Below are positions 7,562 through 16,598 of a stretch of DNA of 64,000 bases, one piece after another. The notes under the pieces are model-generated. The model worked only from the letters and a program-made list of their open reading frames with translations, made no database searches and was not told the origin of the DNA. This stretch comes from Vibrio sp. DW001. GTDB taxonomy: Bacteria; Pseudomonadota; Gammaproteobacteria; Enterobacterales; Vibrionaceae. Made by a program: the position numbers and the translations under genes. Every line of letters begins with the position of its first letter. Within the stretch, counting starts at the first letter, position 1. The stretch is taken from assembly GCF_029016285.1 (NCBI RefSeq), contig NZ_CP091976.1, forward strand, positions 1,178,001 to 1,242,000, in the 5' to 3' direction.

Positions 7562-9317
7562 AAAACAGTTTATCGCGCATTTCCTGCGTATGAATCGTAC
7601 TTCGTACATGATTGCAATCGTATTAATTTTTCTCGTTAATTGGCTTCAAGTAGAAATTCCTCGTTATATTCAATTGGCGATTGACCTGATTGACAGTGCA
7701 TCTCCGGCTGACCATCAAGAGCTTCAAACCTATGTGGGTATTGTTGTTGTGATGGCGGTGTCTATGACCGTAGTTCGGGTTTTTTCACGTATCTATGCGT
7801 TAAATCCAGGTCGTATAACTGAGGCTGCATTAAAAAACATTCTGTTGAAAAAACTTAATCGTCTGCCAAATAGTTTTCATCAAAAATTTGCATCAGGGAG
7901 ACTTATCTCAATCATCAATAACGACCTTAGTGGTGTTCGTCTACTGTTTGGGCTCGGTTTTCTGCAGTTTTTTAATGCTTTGCTTGCGCTGTCGTTAACA
8001 CCGTTATGGATGTGGCGTATCTCGCCAGAGTTAACACTCTACTCGATTATCCCTATTGTGATTGCGTTCGTGATTTTTCGTATTGGCTTTAAACGCATGA
8101 AAGATCTCCATATGGAACATATGCGTCGCTTGCAAAATCTTTCCGCTCAATTAATGAGTTATTTAACAGGTATTGATTTAATTAAGAGCGAGAAAATGTC
8201 TCCTTGGGTGAAGGATGAAATCGAAAACCTTAATCAGCATTTACTTCGCTGCCGAATGCAGATCACACGCGTTCAGGTGTTTTTTATGCCAGTGTTGGAT
8301 TACGCCAATGACTTTATGAAAATTATGATTCTTGGCATTGGTGGCTATATGTTGATGAATCAGCAGCTTACTCTTGGTGAGATTACCGCTTTTCTTACCT
8401 ATTCAGTGTTACTCGCTATGCCGTTAATGCAATTGGGCCGGATCGCCACTATTTATCAGCGAGGTATGGTTGCCATTCACAGTGTACAGACAATTCTAAA
8501 TGCTGAAGTTCCACAAAAGGATTTAGTAGAACTACCACTAGTAGAAGTTGAAAAATTGAAGGCTAAAACACTCTCGATTAGAAATTTGAGCTTCAGTTAT
8601 CAAGGGGAGACGCGACGAATTTTAGATAACATCAGCTTCGATATTCCCGTTGGTAAAAAAATAGGCGTACTGGGCAGTATCGGGTCAGGTAAAACAACAT
8701 TGGTGAACTGTCTGAACCACCATCTTGATGTACCTGAGGGTACAGTGTTTCTTGCCGATAAGGATGTGACGACGTTTTCCCGTAGCGATTTACGTCGTTA
8801 TATTAAAACGGTGACCCAAGACCCATATTTGTTCTCCGCAACCGTAGAGGAGAATATTCGCTTTGGTAGTCGTGATGCTGATATTGCGAAAGCTCAGGTT
8901 GAAGAAGTTCTGGAACTGAGTCAGTTGGCTAATGATGTTTACCGTTTTGAAAAAGGTGACCAAACTCTGGTTGGTGAGAAGGGGATTATGCTGTCTGGAG
9001 GTCAAAAGCAACGCTTGAGTATTGCTCGTGCTCTGCTTGAACCTTGTGATGTGATTATCATGGACAATGTATTATCTGCAGTGGATTACGAAACCGAACG
9101 TAATATTCTAGGAGGGTTGTTTGAACGGTTGGATAACCAGTCTGTACTTGTTGTCTCTCACCGTGTTAACGCACTCGAATACATGGATGAAATTATCGTG
9201 CTCAATGAGGGCAAGATTATCGCCAAAGGTAATCACGCCGCTCTGATCCAGACTTGTCCTTATTATTTTGAAACTTGGAAGCTGCAACAGAACGAAACGG
9301 AGGTGGCAGTATGCTAA
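7554..9317 (+). CDS. ABC exporter half-transporter A (degenerate ATP site)
   Basis: This 587-residue fusion has an exporter-type membrane domain (residues 1 to about 310, six helices) followed by an ATPase domain. It resembles MdlA/SmdA and the heterodimeric multidrug exporters. Walker A is GSIGSGKTT with K380, and the signature is LSGGQ at 480-484. Walker B ends in D504, but the following catalytic glutamate is replaced by N505 (IIMDNVLSAVD). Thus its own ATP site is expected to be catalytically weak, while its intact signature completes the partner's site. The start at 7554 fits the family better than the upstream ATG 7479. The 3-prime end overlaps the partner by 7 bases. Confidence 0.85.
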   Translation: MTKKQFIAHFLRMNRTSYMIAIVLIFLVNWLQVEIPRYIQLAIDLIDSASPADHQELQTYVGIVVVMAVSMTVVRVFSRIYALNPGRITEAALKNILLKKLNRLPNSFHQKFASGRLISIINNDLSGVRLLFGLGFLQFFNALLALSLTPLWMWRISPELTLYSIIPIVIAFVIFRIGFKRMKDLHMEHMRRLQNLSAQLMSYLTGIDLIKSEKMSPWVKDEIENLNQHLLRCRMQITRVQVFFMPVLDYANDFMKIMILGIGGYMLMNQQLTLGEITAFLTYSVLLAMPLMQLGRIATIYQRGMVAIHSVQTILNAEVPQKDLVELPLVEVEKLKAKTLSIRNLSFSYQGETRRILDNISFDIPVGKKIGVLGSIGSGKTTLVNCLNHHLDVPEGTVFLADKDVTTFSRSDLRRYIKTVTQDPYLFSATVEENIRFGSRDADIAKAQVEEVLELSQLANDVYRFEKGDQTLVGEKGIMLSGGQKQRLSIARALLEPCDVIIMDNVLSAVDYETERNILGGLFERLDNQSVLVVSHRVNALEYMDEIIVLNEGKIIAKGNHAALIQTCPYYFETWKLQQNETEVAVC

Positions 9318-11095
9318 AGAGCATCGATGTGCAATATTTAAAGCACTTTTTTAAGTTCGCTAAAAAATATAAACGCTCCATATTACTTGGCATTACCATG
9401 CTCCCTCTTTCTGTTATCACCAGTCTATTGTTTCCCTGGCTCATTATTCAGGTCATTGATGTTCATCTATCTCAGAGGAATATAGATGGGTTGCTGTTAC
9501 ATACTGTTTATTTGCTTATGGTACTAATTGCTAGCTATGTTGTTGATACAACGTATTCATACAACTTGCGTAAAGCAGGGCAGTACACCATTACAGATAT
9601 GCGTTCGGTGCTTGTTGATCGCGTACTTAAGTTGCCACGTCGCTATTTTGATAATACACCAACTGGAGTAACCCTTTCTCGCTTAACGAGTGATTTAGAA
9701 ACTATCGGCGAGACTTTTATTCAATCCATTGTTGGACTGGTGAAAGACACCATCAATACCGTCGCTCTATTGGTGATGATGCTAATTATTGATTGGCAGC
9801 TGACACTGATTGTATTGGTCATTATGCCTCCTGTGATGTATCTAACTTTCTATGTTCGTAACCGTCTTCGAGCGCTTTATCAAGTCACACGTTCAACATT
9901 GGCACGTAGTATCGGTTTTTTGCAGGAAGTTTTACTCGGCGTGAAAACCATTCAGTTATATCGCGCCGAAGAAGAGGTAGAGGACAAGTACAAAGGTTAT
10001 ACCGATGAGTTGTTAAAAGCTCAAAAGAAGGTTAACAAATATGATGCCATTTTGTTTGCCTTTATTTCCGGCGTTACCTCTATCACCATAGCGCTGATGA
10101 TCTGGTATGGTTCAGGTCAAGTCATTCAAGATGCACTCACATTGGGTGTATTGATTGCATTTATTAACACGCTGGAAAAAGTATTTGTTCCAATCAGGGA
10201 TTTTACATCACAAATTGCGTCTATTCAGAGCTCATTTGCCGCTTTTGACCATATTGAAGAGCTCTTTGTCGAAGCGACGGAAGAAGAAGGGCGTGATTTG
10301 CAACCGTCACATAAGGTTGAAAAACAGTTAAATAAGTTTGTCAGTCTTGAGTTCAAAAATGTCAGTTTTCGTTACAACGAAAGTTTACCTTATGTGTTAA
10401 AAAATGTGTCCTTTTTACTGGAAAAGGGGCATCAGATAGCATTGGTTGGTTCAACTGGTTCAGGTAAGTCGACAATTCTACGTTTGATATCAAAAACATA
10501 TCAAGATTATGACGGCAGCATTCTGTTAAATGGTATCGAGTTTTCTCAGATTTCGATTGAAGACTCTTCGCATCTATTTTCGATGATGATGCAGGATGTT
10601 CACCTGTTCGAAGAGAGTGTACATTTCAATATTGCTTTGGGAAAAAAAGAAATACAACGTGAACAAGTAGAGCAGGCGTCACGCTATGTTTATGCAGATA
10701 AATTTATTGATGAATTACCTAACGGCTATGATTTCTGTTTGGATAAAAATGCTTCAAATCTTTCGGTCGGACAGACTCAATTGATTTCTTTTGCTCGTTC
10801 TATTGCACAGAGCGGGCAAGTAATGATGTTGGACGAAGCAACAAGTTCTGTTGATTCCATAACGGAAGATTTGATCCAGAAAGCAATGCAGCGTCTGTTT
10901 AAAGAAAAAACGGTGATCGCTATTGCTCACCGTTTAAGCACAGTGCGTCACTCCGATATGATATTAGTGCTTGAACAAGGTGAAATCGTTGAAAGGGGTA
11001 GACATCAGGAACTGGTTGCTCACAACGGCATTTACGCTGGTTTGTTAAACAAATCTATCTTGCAAGCGCCAGAGCTGAAGGTGGCTGAAAATTAA
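9311..11095 (+). CDS. ABC exporter half-transporter B (canonical Walker B)
   Basis: This 594-residue partner of the preceding gene resembles MdlB/SmdB: six membrane helices, then an ATPase domain. Walker A is GSTGSGKST with K386. Walker B is canonical with D508 and E509 (MMLDEATSSVD). The signature is changed from LSGGQ to LSVGQ at 484-488. ATG 9311 is preceded by GGAGG and overlaps the upstream stop, which indicates coupled synthesis of a heterodimer. One composite site is consensus and one degenerate, as in TM287/288 or BmrCD. The substrate is unknown; peptides, lipids and drugs are all possible. No transport-accessory genes are adjacent. Confidence 0.85.
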   Translation: MLKSIDVQYLKHFFKFAKKYKRSILLGITMLPLSVITSLLFPWLIIQVIDVHLSQRNIDGLLLHTVYLLMVLIASYVVDTTYSYNLRKAGQYTITDMRSVLVDRVLKLPRRYFDNTPTGVTLSRLTSDLETIGETFIQSIVGLVKDTINTVALLVMMLIIDWQLTLIVLVIMPPVMYLTFYVRNRLRALYQVTRSTLARSIGFLQEVLLGVKTIQLYRAEEEVEDKYKGYTDELLKAQKKVNKYDAILFAFISGVTSITIALMIWYGSGQVIQDALTLGVLIAFINTLEKVFVPIRDFTSQIASIQSSFAAFDHIEELFVEATEEEGRDLQPSHKVEKQLNKFVSLEFKNVSFRYNESLPYVLKNVSFLLEKGHQIALVGSTGSGKSTILRLISKTYQDYDGSILLNGIEFSQISIEDSSHLFSMMMQDVHLFEESVHFNIALGKKEIQREQVEQASRYVYADKFIDELPNGYDFCLDKNASNLSVGQTQLISFARSIAQSGQVMMLDEATSSVDSITEDLIQKAMQRLFKEKTVIAIAHRLSTVRHSDMILVLEQGEIVERGRHQELVAHNGIYAGLLNKSILQAPELKVAEN

Positions 11096-11162
11096 TTGAA
11101 TTGCAGTTTATGCAATGTAGTTGCTAATAGGGAACGTGTACATGAGCCAAGACGAGTAAGCT

Positions 11163-11238
11163 TTACTTGTTATAGCGTGTAAAGTTTGATTTACCTGCTA
11201 AACAGTGTAATACTTTGTTTACTTATTATAGCGTGTAA
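11163..11238. promoter_or_regulatory. Three evenly spaced hipBA operators
   Basis: Three sites of form TTAC-N12-GTAA start at 11163, 11191 and 11219, exactly 28 bp apart. Sites 1 and 3 are nearly identical (TTACTTGTTATAGCGTGTAA and TTACTTATTATAGCGTGTAA). Site 2 (TTACCTGCTAAACAGTGTAA) is diverged within. The last ends 8 bases before hipB. HipB represses its own operon in E. coli through multiple operators, so these are the probable autoregulatory sites, although the half-site differs from the E. coli TATCC type. Confidence 0.75.
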
Positions 11239-11246
11239 GATGTAAT

Positions 11247-11501
11247 ATGAAAATCTCCACAACAAAACAACTCAGTGCATACTTAAAAGATGTTCGCTTA
11301 GATAATGAATTATCGCAAACAGATGTCGCTAAAAAAGTTGGGGTACGCCAAGATACCGTTTCAAATTTTGAGCTAAGAGCAGGATCGACGAAGCTGGATA
11401 CCTTTTTTAAACTCCTTTCTGCACTTGAGTTAGATTTTGAAATTACCCCCCGTAATAACAAAAGTAGCGATGATGAATCAGGCTGGAAAGAGGAGTGGTA
11501 A
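11247..11501 (+). CDS. hipB: HipB-type antitoxin, XRE-family repressor
   Basis: This 84-residue Cro/CI-type helix-turn-helix protein has LSAYLKDVRLDNELSQTDVA, then KVGVRQDTVSNFE as the recognition region. As HipB it should bind and neutralise the HipA kinase and repress the operon through the three operators just upstream. Its stop overlaps the hipA start by one base (TAATG), the usual arrangement for toxin-antitoxin pairs with antitoxin first. A short acidic C-terminal tail (SSDDESGWKEEW) follows the DNA-binding fold. Confidence 0.9.
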   Translation: MKISTTKQLSAYLKDVRLDNELSQTDVAKKVGVRQDTVSNFELRAGSTKLDTFFKLLSALELDFEITPRNNKSSDDESGWKEEW

Positions 11502-12805
11502 TGGCCATCTTAGATGTCTATCTCAATGGCTATCTCGTCGGCGAGTTTAAAAAATCCAGTAATGGTGCTCATTCTTTTCGCTACTCAAATAGTTGGTTGG
11601 CATTGAGCGGAAGCCGGCCAATATCATTATCAATGCCACTCGCTAAATCCGAATATCGTGGTGATGTTGTCTATAACTACTTTGATAATTTACTGCCTGA
11701 TAACTTAGAGGTTAGACAACGCATTGTTGCTCGTTATCAGGCAGGTTCTTCTCTACCCTTTGATTTGTTATCTATGATCGGTAGAGACTGTGTAGGTGCT
11801 TTACAACTATTACCAAAAGGAGAGGCCCCACTTAACGTTAAAAATCTGGAATATAGAGCACTAGATAATGAAGAGTTAGATAAAATAATAATGGGATATC
11901 GTACTGATATACCACTTGGTATGATTGAATCGTTACAAAATTTCCGGATATCTGTTGCGGGAGCACAAGAAAAAACAGCGCTATTGAATATCGCTAAAGC
12001 ATGGTACTTACCCTTAAACTCTACACCTACCTCACACATCATCAAGCTGCCTATCGGGCAGATACAAAGCCACTCTTACTCGCTAGATATGTCTGATAGT
12101 GTAGAAAATGAATTTTTATGCATGCTATTACTAGAAGCTTACGGTTTGTCTGTTGCTGGCTGTGAAATACTAACGCTAGAGGAGATGAATGTACTTTCTG
12201 TTGAACGTTTTGACCGCCAATATTCAAGTGATAAAAAATGGCTAATGAGAAGACCTCAGGAAGATTACTGCCAAGTATTCAATACACCTTCGGCTTTGAA
12301 GTATGAAAATCAAGGTGGCCCTGGTATTGAACAAATAATGAATCATCTATTAGGCTCAAAGAGTGCTGCGAAAGATAGATATGATTTTATGAAGGCGCAA
12401 GTACTTTTTTGGTTGATGGGTGCCTCAGATGGTCACGCTAAAAACTTCTCAATTTACATCTTACCGGATGGGCAATTTCAATTAACACCGTTTTATGATG
12501 TGTTATCAGTTTTCCCTATTGTAAATAAAAAAGGCTTGAATATTCGTCAAGTAAAGTTGGCGATGGGTTTAAAATCGACAAAAGGTAAAAAGTATCATGT
12601 TAATAAAATTCACCCTCGACATTTCATTGAAACAGCAAAGCAAGTTGGATTTGAAACGGTTAAAATGGAAAGTATAATAAGTGAGATAAAAGCGAGCACT
12701 GAGCAAATAATTATTGATACTCAAGCCAAGTTGGCAGTAAATTTCCCTAAAAACGTATCAGAACGTATATTTTCGGGGATGTTAAAACAACTTAAAAAGT
12801 TATAA
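11501..12805 (+). CDS. hipA: HipA-type serine/threonine kinase toxin
   Basis: This 434-residue toxin has the HipA fold. In E. coli, HipA phosphorylates glutamyl-tRNA synthetase and induces persistence. Key residues align with a one-residue offset to E. coli: S151 in the SVAGAQEK loop (S150), D310 in GASDGHAKN (catalytic D309) and D333 in FYDVLS (metal-binding D332). It therefore looks catalytically intact. The start is ATG 11501 with GAGGAG upstream; a GTG at 11495 is an unlikely alternative. The pair lies in a stretch bounded by insertion-sequence fossils, which suggests acquisition by transfer. The target in this host is unverified. Confidence 0.9.
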   Translation: MAILDVYLNGYLVGEFKKSSNGAHSFRYSNSWLALSGSRPISLSMPLAKSEYRGDVVYNYFDNLLPDNLEVRQRIVARYQAGSSLPFDLLSMIGRDCVGALQLLPKGEAPLNVKNLEYRALDNEELDKIIMGYRTDIPLGMIESLQNFRISVAGAQEKTALLNIAKAWYLPLNSTPTSHIIKLPIGQIQSHSYSLDMSDSVENEFLCMLLLEAYGLSVAGCEILTLEEMNVLSVERFDRQYSSDKKWLMRRPQEDYCQVFNTPSALKYENQGGPGIEQIMNHLLGSKSAAKDRYDFMKAQVLFWLMGASDGHAKNFSIYILPDGQFQLTPFYDVLSVFPIVNKKGLNIRQVKLAMGLKSTKGKKYHVNKIHPRHFIETAKQVGFETVKMESIISEIKASTEQIIIDTQAKLAVNFPKNVSERIFSGMLKQLKKL

Positions 12806-12814
12806 ATTTAGTTC

Positions 12815-13054
12815 CATAATTTGAAATTTTTCAATACCAAAGCTCAACGAATCTACGTTTTTAAAATTAAAATGGACATCATTGTTGAGATAAAATGGTG
12901 TCTATTTAAATATCATCGTTTTCATCTGAGTTTTCCGGGTATAGAAAACCTTCTAGTTGAACGAGGCGTTACCGTAAGTTGCGAAACGATTCGATATTGG
13001 TGCAGTAAATTTGGATGTATTTATAGTAAACGCTTGAATAACCAATGTGGTTAA
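12815..13054 (+). mobile_element. Decayed IS6-family element, copy 3 (N-terminal part)
   Basis: Only the transposase N-terminus survives: a run matching KWCLFKYHRFHLSF, a VERGVTVSCETIRYWCSKFG helix-turn-helix stretch (12957-13014) and SKRLNN. The catalytic domain is absent. The sequence after 13054 returns to unrelated AT-rich DNA up to the ACT gene (13055-13245), where I see nothing but a probable promoter. Confidence 0.7.
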
Positions 13055-13245
13055 GTTGTAAATGTGAATAAAATGCCATAAACCACTACGCCTATTATCT
13101 TTAAACATATCCTCCTGCTAACGTCATATCATTAATAATACTAATGAACTATTAATATTATTAAATTTACTTATGCTTTATTAACTCTTATCGTAGGTGA
13201 CATCATTCGAAATTAGCGAAGCTGATACAACCATAGGAATAGAAC

Positions 13246-13647
13246 ATGGCTGCGATTACTGATTTAGATATCCTATTGAAATCTATGTCACCAGAACTTA
13301 TCGAAGGAAAATACGTTTTCTGTACGGTTAACGGTGCATTATCTGATTACTTAGCTTTAGAACCAATTGCAATTTTTCGTGAAAAAGAAGGCCTTACTTT
13401 AGTCTTGGAAGAACATAAGGGAATTGAAGCGAAATTGGATTTTGATGCTGTATTCAGTCTGATAACTTTGTCAGTGCACTCTAGCCTTGAAGCGGTAGGC
13501 TTAACCGCCGCTTTTGCAACTAAACTTGCTTCGTACGGTATTAGCGCCAACGTAATAGCGGGCTACTATCATGACCACATTTTTGTTCAGAAAGATAAGG
13601 CAGACGCAGCCATGAAAGCGCTTAAAGAGTTTTCGCTATCTCTATAA
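13246..13647 (+). CDS. ACT-domain protein, function unknown
   Basis: This 133-residue protein has the fold pattern of the small ACT proteins of Vibrio and relatives. An N-terminal region of about 60 residues (LLKSMSPELIEGKYVFCTV) is followed by an ACT-like module with FSLITLSVHSSLEAVGLTAAF, LASYGISANVIAGYYHDHIFV and a final KALKEFSLSL helix. ACT modules usually bind amino acids; no catalytic domain is fused. The start has AGGAATAGAAC upstream. It stands alone, so its partner is unknown. Confidence 0.75.
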   Translation: MAAITDLDILLKSMSPELIEGKYVFCTVNGALSDYLALEPIAIFREKEGLTLVLEEHKGIEAKLDFDAVFSLITLSVHSSLEAVGLTAAFATKLASYGISANVIAGYYHDHIFVQKDKADAAMKALKEFSLSL

Positions 13648-14068
13648 CAACTTACTTCGCTTATTGTCTCAAATAATCCATAACTTTCTAATTTAGTATC
13701 TGCGTTTACTTAGAAGTGTTCAGAAATATTCTAGGGAGATAAATTGTCCCACTAAAATTTGGAGTTGAGACAGTTGGCTATTCGTAACTTAGAAACGCCC
13801 TATTGTAAAACGATGACGTTTTCGAACGATAGATTTATTCCTGAATTTTCCGTAGATTTTTTGATAATTGCTCTATAAAGAATAATGCACCAAAACTTCT
13901 ATTAATGTACAAAGCGCGATAGTTACAACGCATGCTAATTTTCTTAAATATGTCTAGTCATTACCTTAGTGAGAACGTTTACATAAAATCGACACAAATC
14001 ACAACATTCGACCAAATCGTTAGATATCTTATTGATAAAAATGGGGTAGTTAGCAAGTTGGTGCTGAT
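13648..14068. other. 421-bp stretch with no recognised gene
   Basis: AT-rich DNA with no open frame of convincing length on either strand. A palindromic AAAACGATGACGTTTTCG-like tract lies near 13810-13827. The 3-prime end presumably holds the promoter of the TSUP gene. Nothing else is identifiable. Confidence 0.5.
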
Positions 14069-14791
14069 ATGGATAACATTTCAATTATTTTGTTGATTCT
14101 ATTTGTTTCAAACCTAGTTCAATCAACATTTAGCTTTGGTGGGGCATTGGTAGCTATTCCGCTGTTAGTTATGTGTATGGACGTAAGTTCTGCAGCGGTA
14201 TTGCTCACAATGATGTCATTAACCATATCAACTTATATCGTGGTTACAGGTTGGAGATCAATTGACTTAATGAGTTCTGCTACCCTTGTAGTATCCTCAT
14301 CAATAGGCATCCCAATTGGAGTGTATTTCGTTATTTTCGCCGACGAATCAACTGTGAAAACCCTTCTTGCTATAAGTATTGGGCTATTTGCTTTAACAAA
14401 TCTGCTTAGGCTATTTGAGTCTGTCAGGCCAAATACTAAATTTGCTTTGCTATTTGGATTTATATCTGGGGTGTTGGGAGGGGCTTACAACATCAGTGGA
14501 CCTCCCGTTGTAATGTATGGTGTATTGTCTGGATGGTCACCTGAGAAGTTCCGAGCAACGATTCAGAGTTTTGCATTGAAGACTAATCTGCTCGCTTTCT
14601 TAACTCACTTGGTGGCAGGAAATATCACAGAGACGGTATGGTGTTACTACTATTACTCCTTACCTATATTGGTAATATGTATGTGGTTAGGCAGGCATAT
14701 TCATCAACGAATTGCTGCCGCTGACTACCGAAAGTACATCAATTTAATTTTAATTGCGTTGTCAATGAATCTCATTTGGTCAGTCTTGTAA
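14069..14791 (+). CDS. TSUP-family permease (TauE/SafE type)
   Basis: This 240-residue inner-membrane protein has about seven or eight helices. It has the family's duplicated architecture: an N-terminal SNLVQSTFSFGGALVAIPLL motif and a second-half GFISGVLGGAYNISGPPVVMYG motif. TSUP members export sulfite, sulfonates or organic anions such as sulfoacetate, or import taurine. The sequence does not tell which. No sulfur or C2 metabolic genes are adjacent. The ribosome site is weak. Confidence 0.85.
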   Translation: MDNISIILLILFVSNLVQSTFSFGGALVAIPLLVMCMDVSSAAVLLTMMSLTISTYIVVTGWRSIDLMSSATLVVSSSIGIPIGVYFVIFADESTVKTLLAISIGLFALTNLLRLFESVRPNTKFALLFGFISGVLGGAYNISGPPVVMYGVLSGWSPEKFRATIQSFALKTNLLAFLTHLVAGNITETVWCYYYYSLPILVICMWLGRHIHQRIAAADYRKYINLILIALSMNLIWSVL

Positions 14792-15222
14792 GGATCACCC
14801 ATACAATATTTTAGGATCACTAGAATATTATAGATAGGCACAGTAGCTGCTTTGGTATACGAGAAATTAGATGATAGGTGGAGTCATCGGAAGCTTGTAA
14901 CAAGGTACTGTCCAGAGATGTTACACATCGTCGAAATTATTACTGTTAGTTAGGAGATAATCTATCAGGAAACTGCGACTAAATTTAGTTAAGTTAACAG
15001 TATCCTCTTGAACTATGGTCACCATACTTAGCAGTGAAAATGAGCGAGTGGCGGTAAACTGATATTAAGAAAGCTAACAGATGAGTATCGTTATGTGTGG
15101 TTATGTGTGGTTCTGTGTTTTCTCACGCACGGTTTCATCAATACATGGTTGATTCCGCGATTTAACCTATAACAAAAACGGTTTTCATTGCGGTGGTCAT
15201 AAGGTATTTAGTAAATATGAAG
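14792..15222. other. Intergenic region between the TSUP and MFS genes
   Basis: No gene is recognised. It contains the short IS6-derived remnant listed separately at 14904-15005 and a perfect 10-bp tandem repeat TTATGTGTGG twice at 15091-15110, followed by a third partial unit TTCTGTG. A stretch near 15030-15150 has a vaguely structured look (CTCACGCACGGTTTC) but I could not match it to a group II intron or another RNA. Confidence 0.45.
14904..15005. mobile_element. Short remnant with IS6-like ends
   Basis: A 102-bp segment is bounded by GGTACTGTCCAG on the left and ...GTTAACAGTATCC on the right, an imperfect inverted pair. The right part (GGAAACTGCGACTAAATTTAGTT) parallels the right end of copy 1. 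It looks like an internally deleted, MITE-like derivative of the same element. Confidence 0.5.
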
Positions 15223-15246
15223 AGGCCAACGTGGGCGGGTTGGCCT
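15223..15246 (-). terminator. Terminator of the MFS gene
   Basis: AGGCCAAC at 15223-15230 pairs with GTTGGCCT at 15239-15246 around an 8-base loop, just past the MFS stop. On the minus strand it is followed by CTTCATATTT, a weak T-rich tail. Confidence 0.6.
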
Positions 15247-15253
15247 AACTAAA

Positions 15254-16462
15254 CTATGTGGCGTTTTGTGTATTTAGTTCGACTAATTCGTCACGTTCTG
15301 CTTTCTTATCTAGTTTCCCACTAAAGCGTGTTAAAACAAGTGCCAGTAAGACGACGACAGCTCCAATCCATGGCGTGTGCATAAGGCCTATTTTTGCAAC
15401 GACAAGACCACCCCCCCAAGAACCAAGCGCGATACCCACGTTGAAAGCGGCGATGTTTAGGCCAGACGCGACGTCTACGGCATCTGGGGTATATTTCTCT
15501 GCTAGCTTAACAACGTAAACTTGTAATCCGGGAACATTGCCAAATGCAAAGGCTCCCCAAACTAAGATGGTTGCAACTGCAGCGATTGGGTTTACAGCTG
15601 TAAAGTTGAATAGAACCAGTATTGCGACAAGACCAGAAAAAATAATCGTTAGTGCTTTAATAGGTCCCATTGAATCGGCCATTTTACCGCCCCATATATT
15701 GCCAATTGCTACTGAAATCCCGTACACCAACATGATTAATCCAATGGCACCTGAGCTAAATCCTGAAACCTGCTGTAAAATAGGAGCAAGAAAAGTAAAC
15801 GCTGTAAATGTGCCACCGTAACCCAAAGCAGTAATTGCATACACCAACAGCAAACGAGGTTGTGTTAGAACTTTTAGTTGTGATGAAATTTTCGCTGCAG
15901 GCGGTTGCTTTAAGTTACCGGGTATTAATATAGCACTACCTATTAGGGCAATAAGACCCAGTAGCGCAACGATTAAGAAAGTGGCTTGCCAGCCAAATGA
16001 TTGACCAATATAGGTACCTAAAGGAACACCAGTAACTAAGGCTACAGTTAAGCCTGTGAACATAATTGCAATAGCGCTGGCGGCTTTTTCTTTCGCGACT
16101 AAGCCCGTAGCAATAGTCGACCCAATTGAGAAAAACACCCCATGTGCGAGGCCAGTAAGAATACGTGCGACGATGAGGGTGTTATAGCCCGGAGCTTGCC
16201 AGGCCATTAAGTTTCCAACGACAAAAAGAGACATGACAGAAAGTAGTACGTGTTTTCGGTTCCAACTGCCTGTTAAGGCCGTTAATACAGGGGCGCCAAT
16301 TGCGACACCCAGCGCGTATAAGCTAACTAATAGACCTGCGGAAGGAAGGGATACATTTAAGTCTGTAGCCATAGTAGGGATCAGTCCTACTATAACAAAT
16401 TCAGTTGTTCCTATGGCAAAGGCGCTGAGCGTCAATGCAAGTAAGGCTAATGGCATGGTCAT
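15254..16462 (-). CDS. MFS efflux transporter (AraJ/YdhP type)
   Basis: This 402-residue major facilitator has twelve predicted helices. The family signature is SAFAIGTTEFVIVGLIPTM at the first helix, and an ARILTGLAHGVFFSI motif lies in helix 4. This is the AraJ/YdhP/sugar-efflux-like branch (DHA1) that exports arabinose-like compounds, drugs or amino acids. I chose ATG 16462 (AGAGAG before it); the frame extends to 16546, but the added residues are not family-like. It is transcribed divergently from a LysR gene 136 bp away, which is its likely regulator. The substrate is unknown. Confidence 0.85.
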   Translation of the reverse strand: MTMPLALLALTLSAFAIGTTEFVIVGLIPTMATDLNVSLPSAGLLVSLYALGVAIGAPVLTALTGSWNRKHVLLSVMSLFVVGNLMAWQAPGYNTLIVARILTGLAHGVFFSIGSTIATGLVAKEKAASAIAIMFTGLTVALVTGVPLGTYIGQSFGWQATFLIVALLGLIALIGSAILIPGNLKQPPAAKISSQLKVLTQPRLLLVYAITALGYGGTFTAFTFLAPILQQVSGFSSGAIGLIMLVYGISVAIGNIWGGKMADSMGPIKALTIIFSGLVAILVLFNFTAVNPIAAVATILVWGAFAFGNVPGLQVYVVKLAEKYTPDAVDVASGLNIAAFNVGIALGSWGGGLVVAKIGLMHTPWIGAVVVLLALVLTRFSGKLDKKAERDELVELNTQNAT

Positions 16463-16598
16463 TCTCTCTATTAAGTGTCTTGTGCTTCGTTTTGATAGGG
16501 TGATTATGCGCAGTGTTGTACTTGTGAAAAACAGTGTCTTTGACAAATGATTTTTGTTATAAATGCAAAAGTGTTATTGATGGTGTCAAGGTAACGGA

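Noticed and set aside
15091..15110. Tandem repeat TTATGTGTGG twice, as a CRISPR-like or satellite repeat
   Set aside because: Two units only, no spacers and no cas genes; no CRISPR array is seen in the window.
15030..15180. Group II intron-like or structured RNA
   Set aside because: The sequence has a few suggestive tracts but no recognisable domain V or intron-encoded protein.
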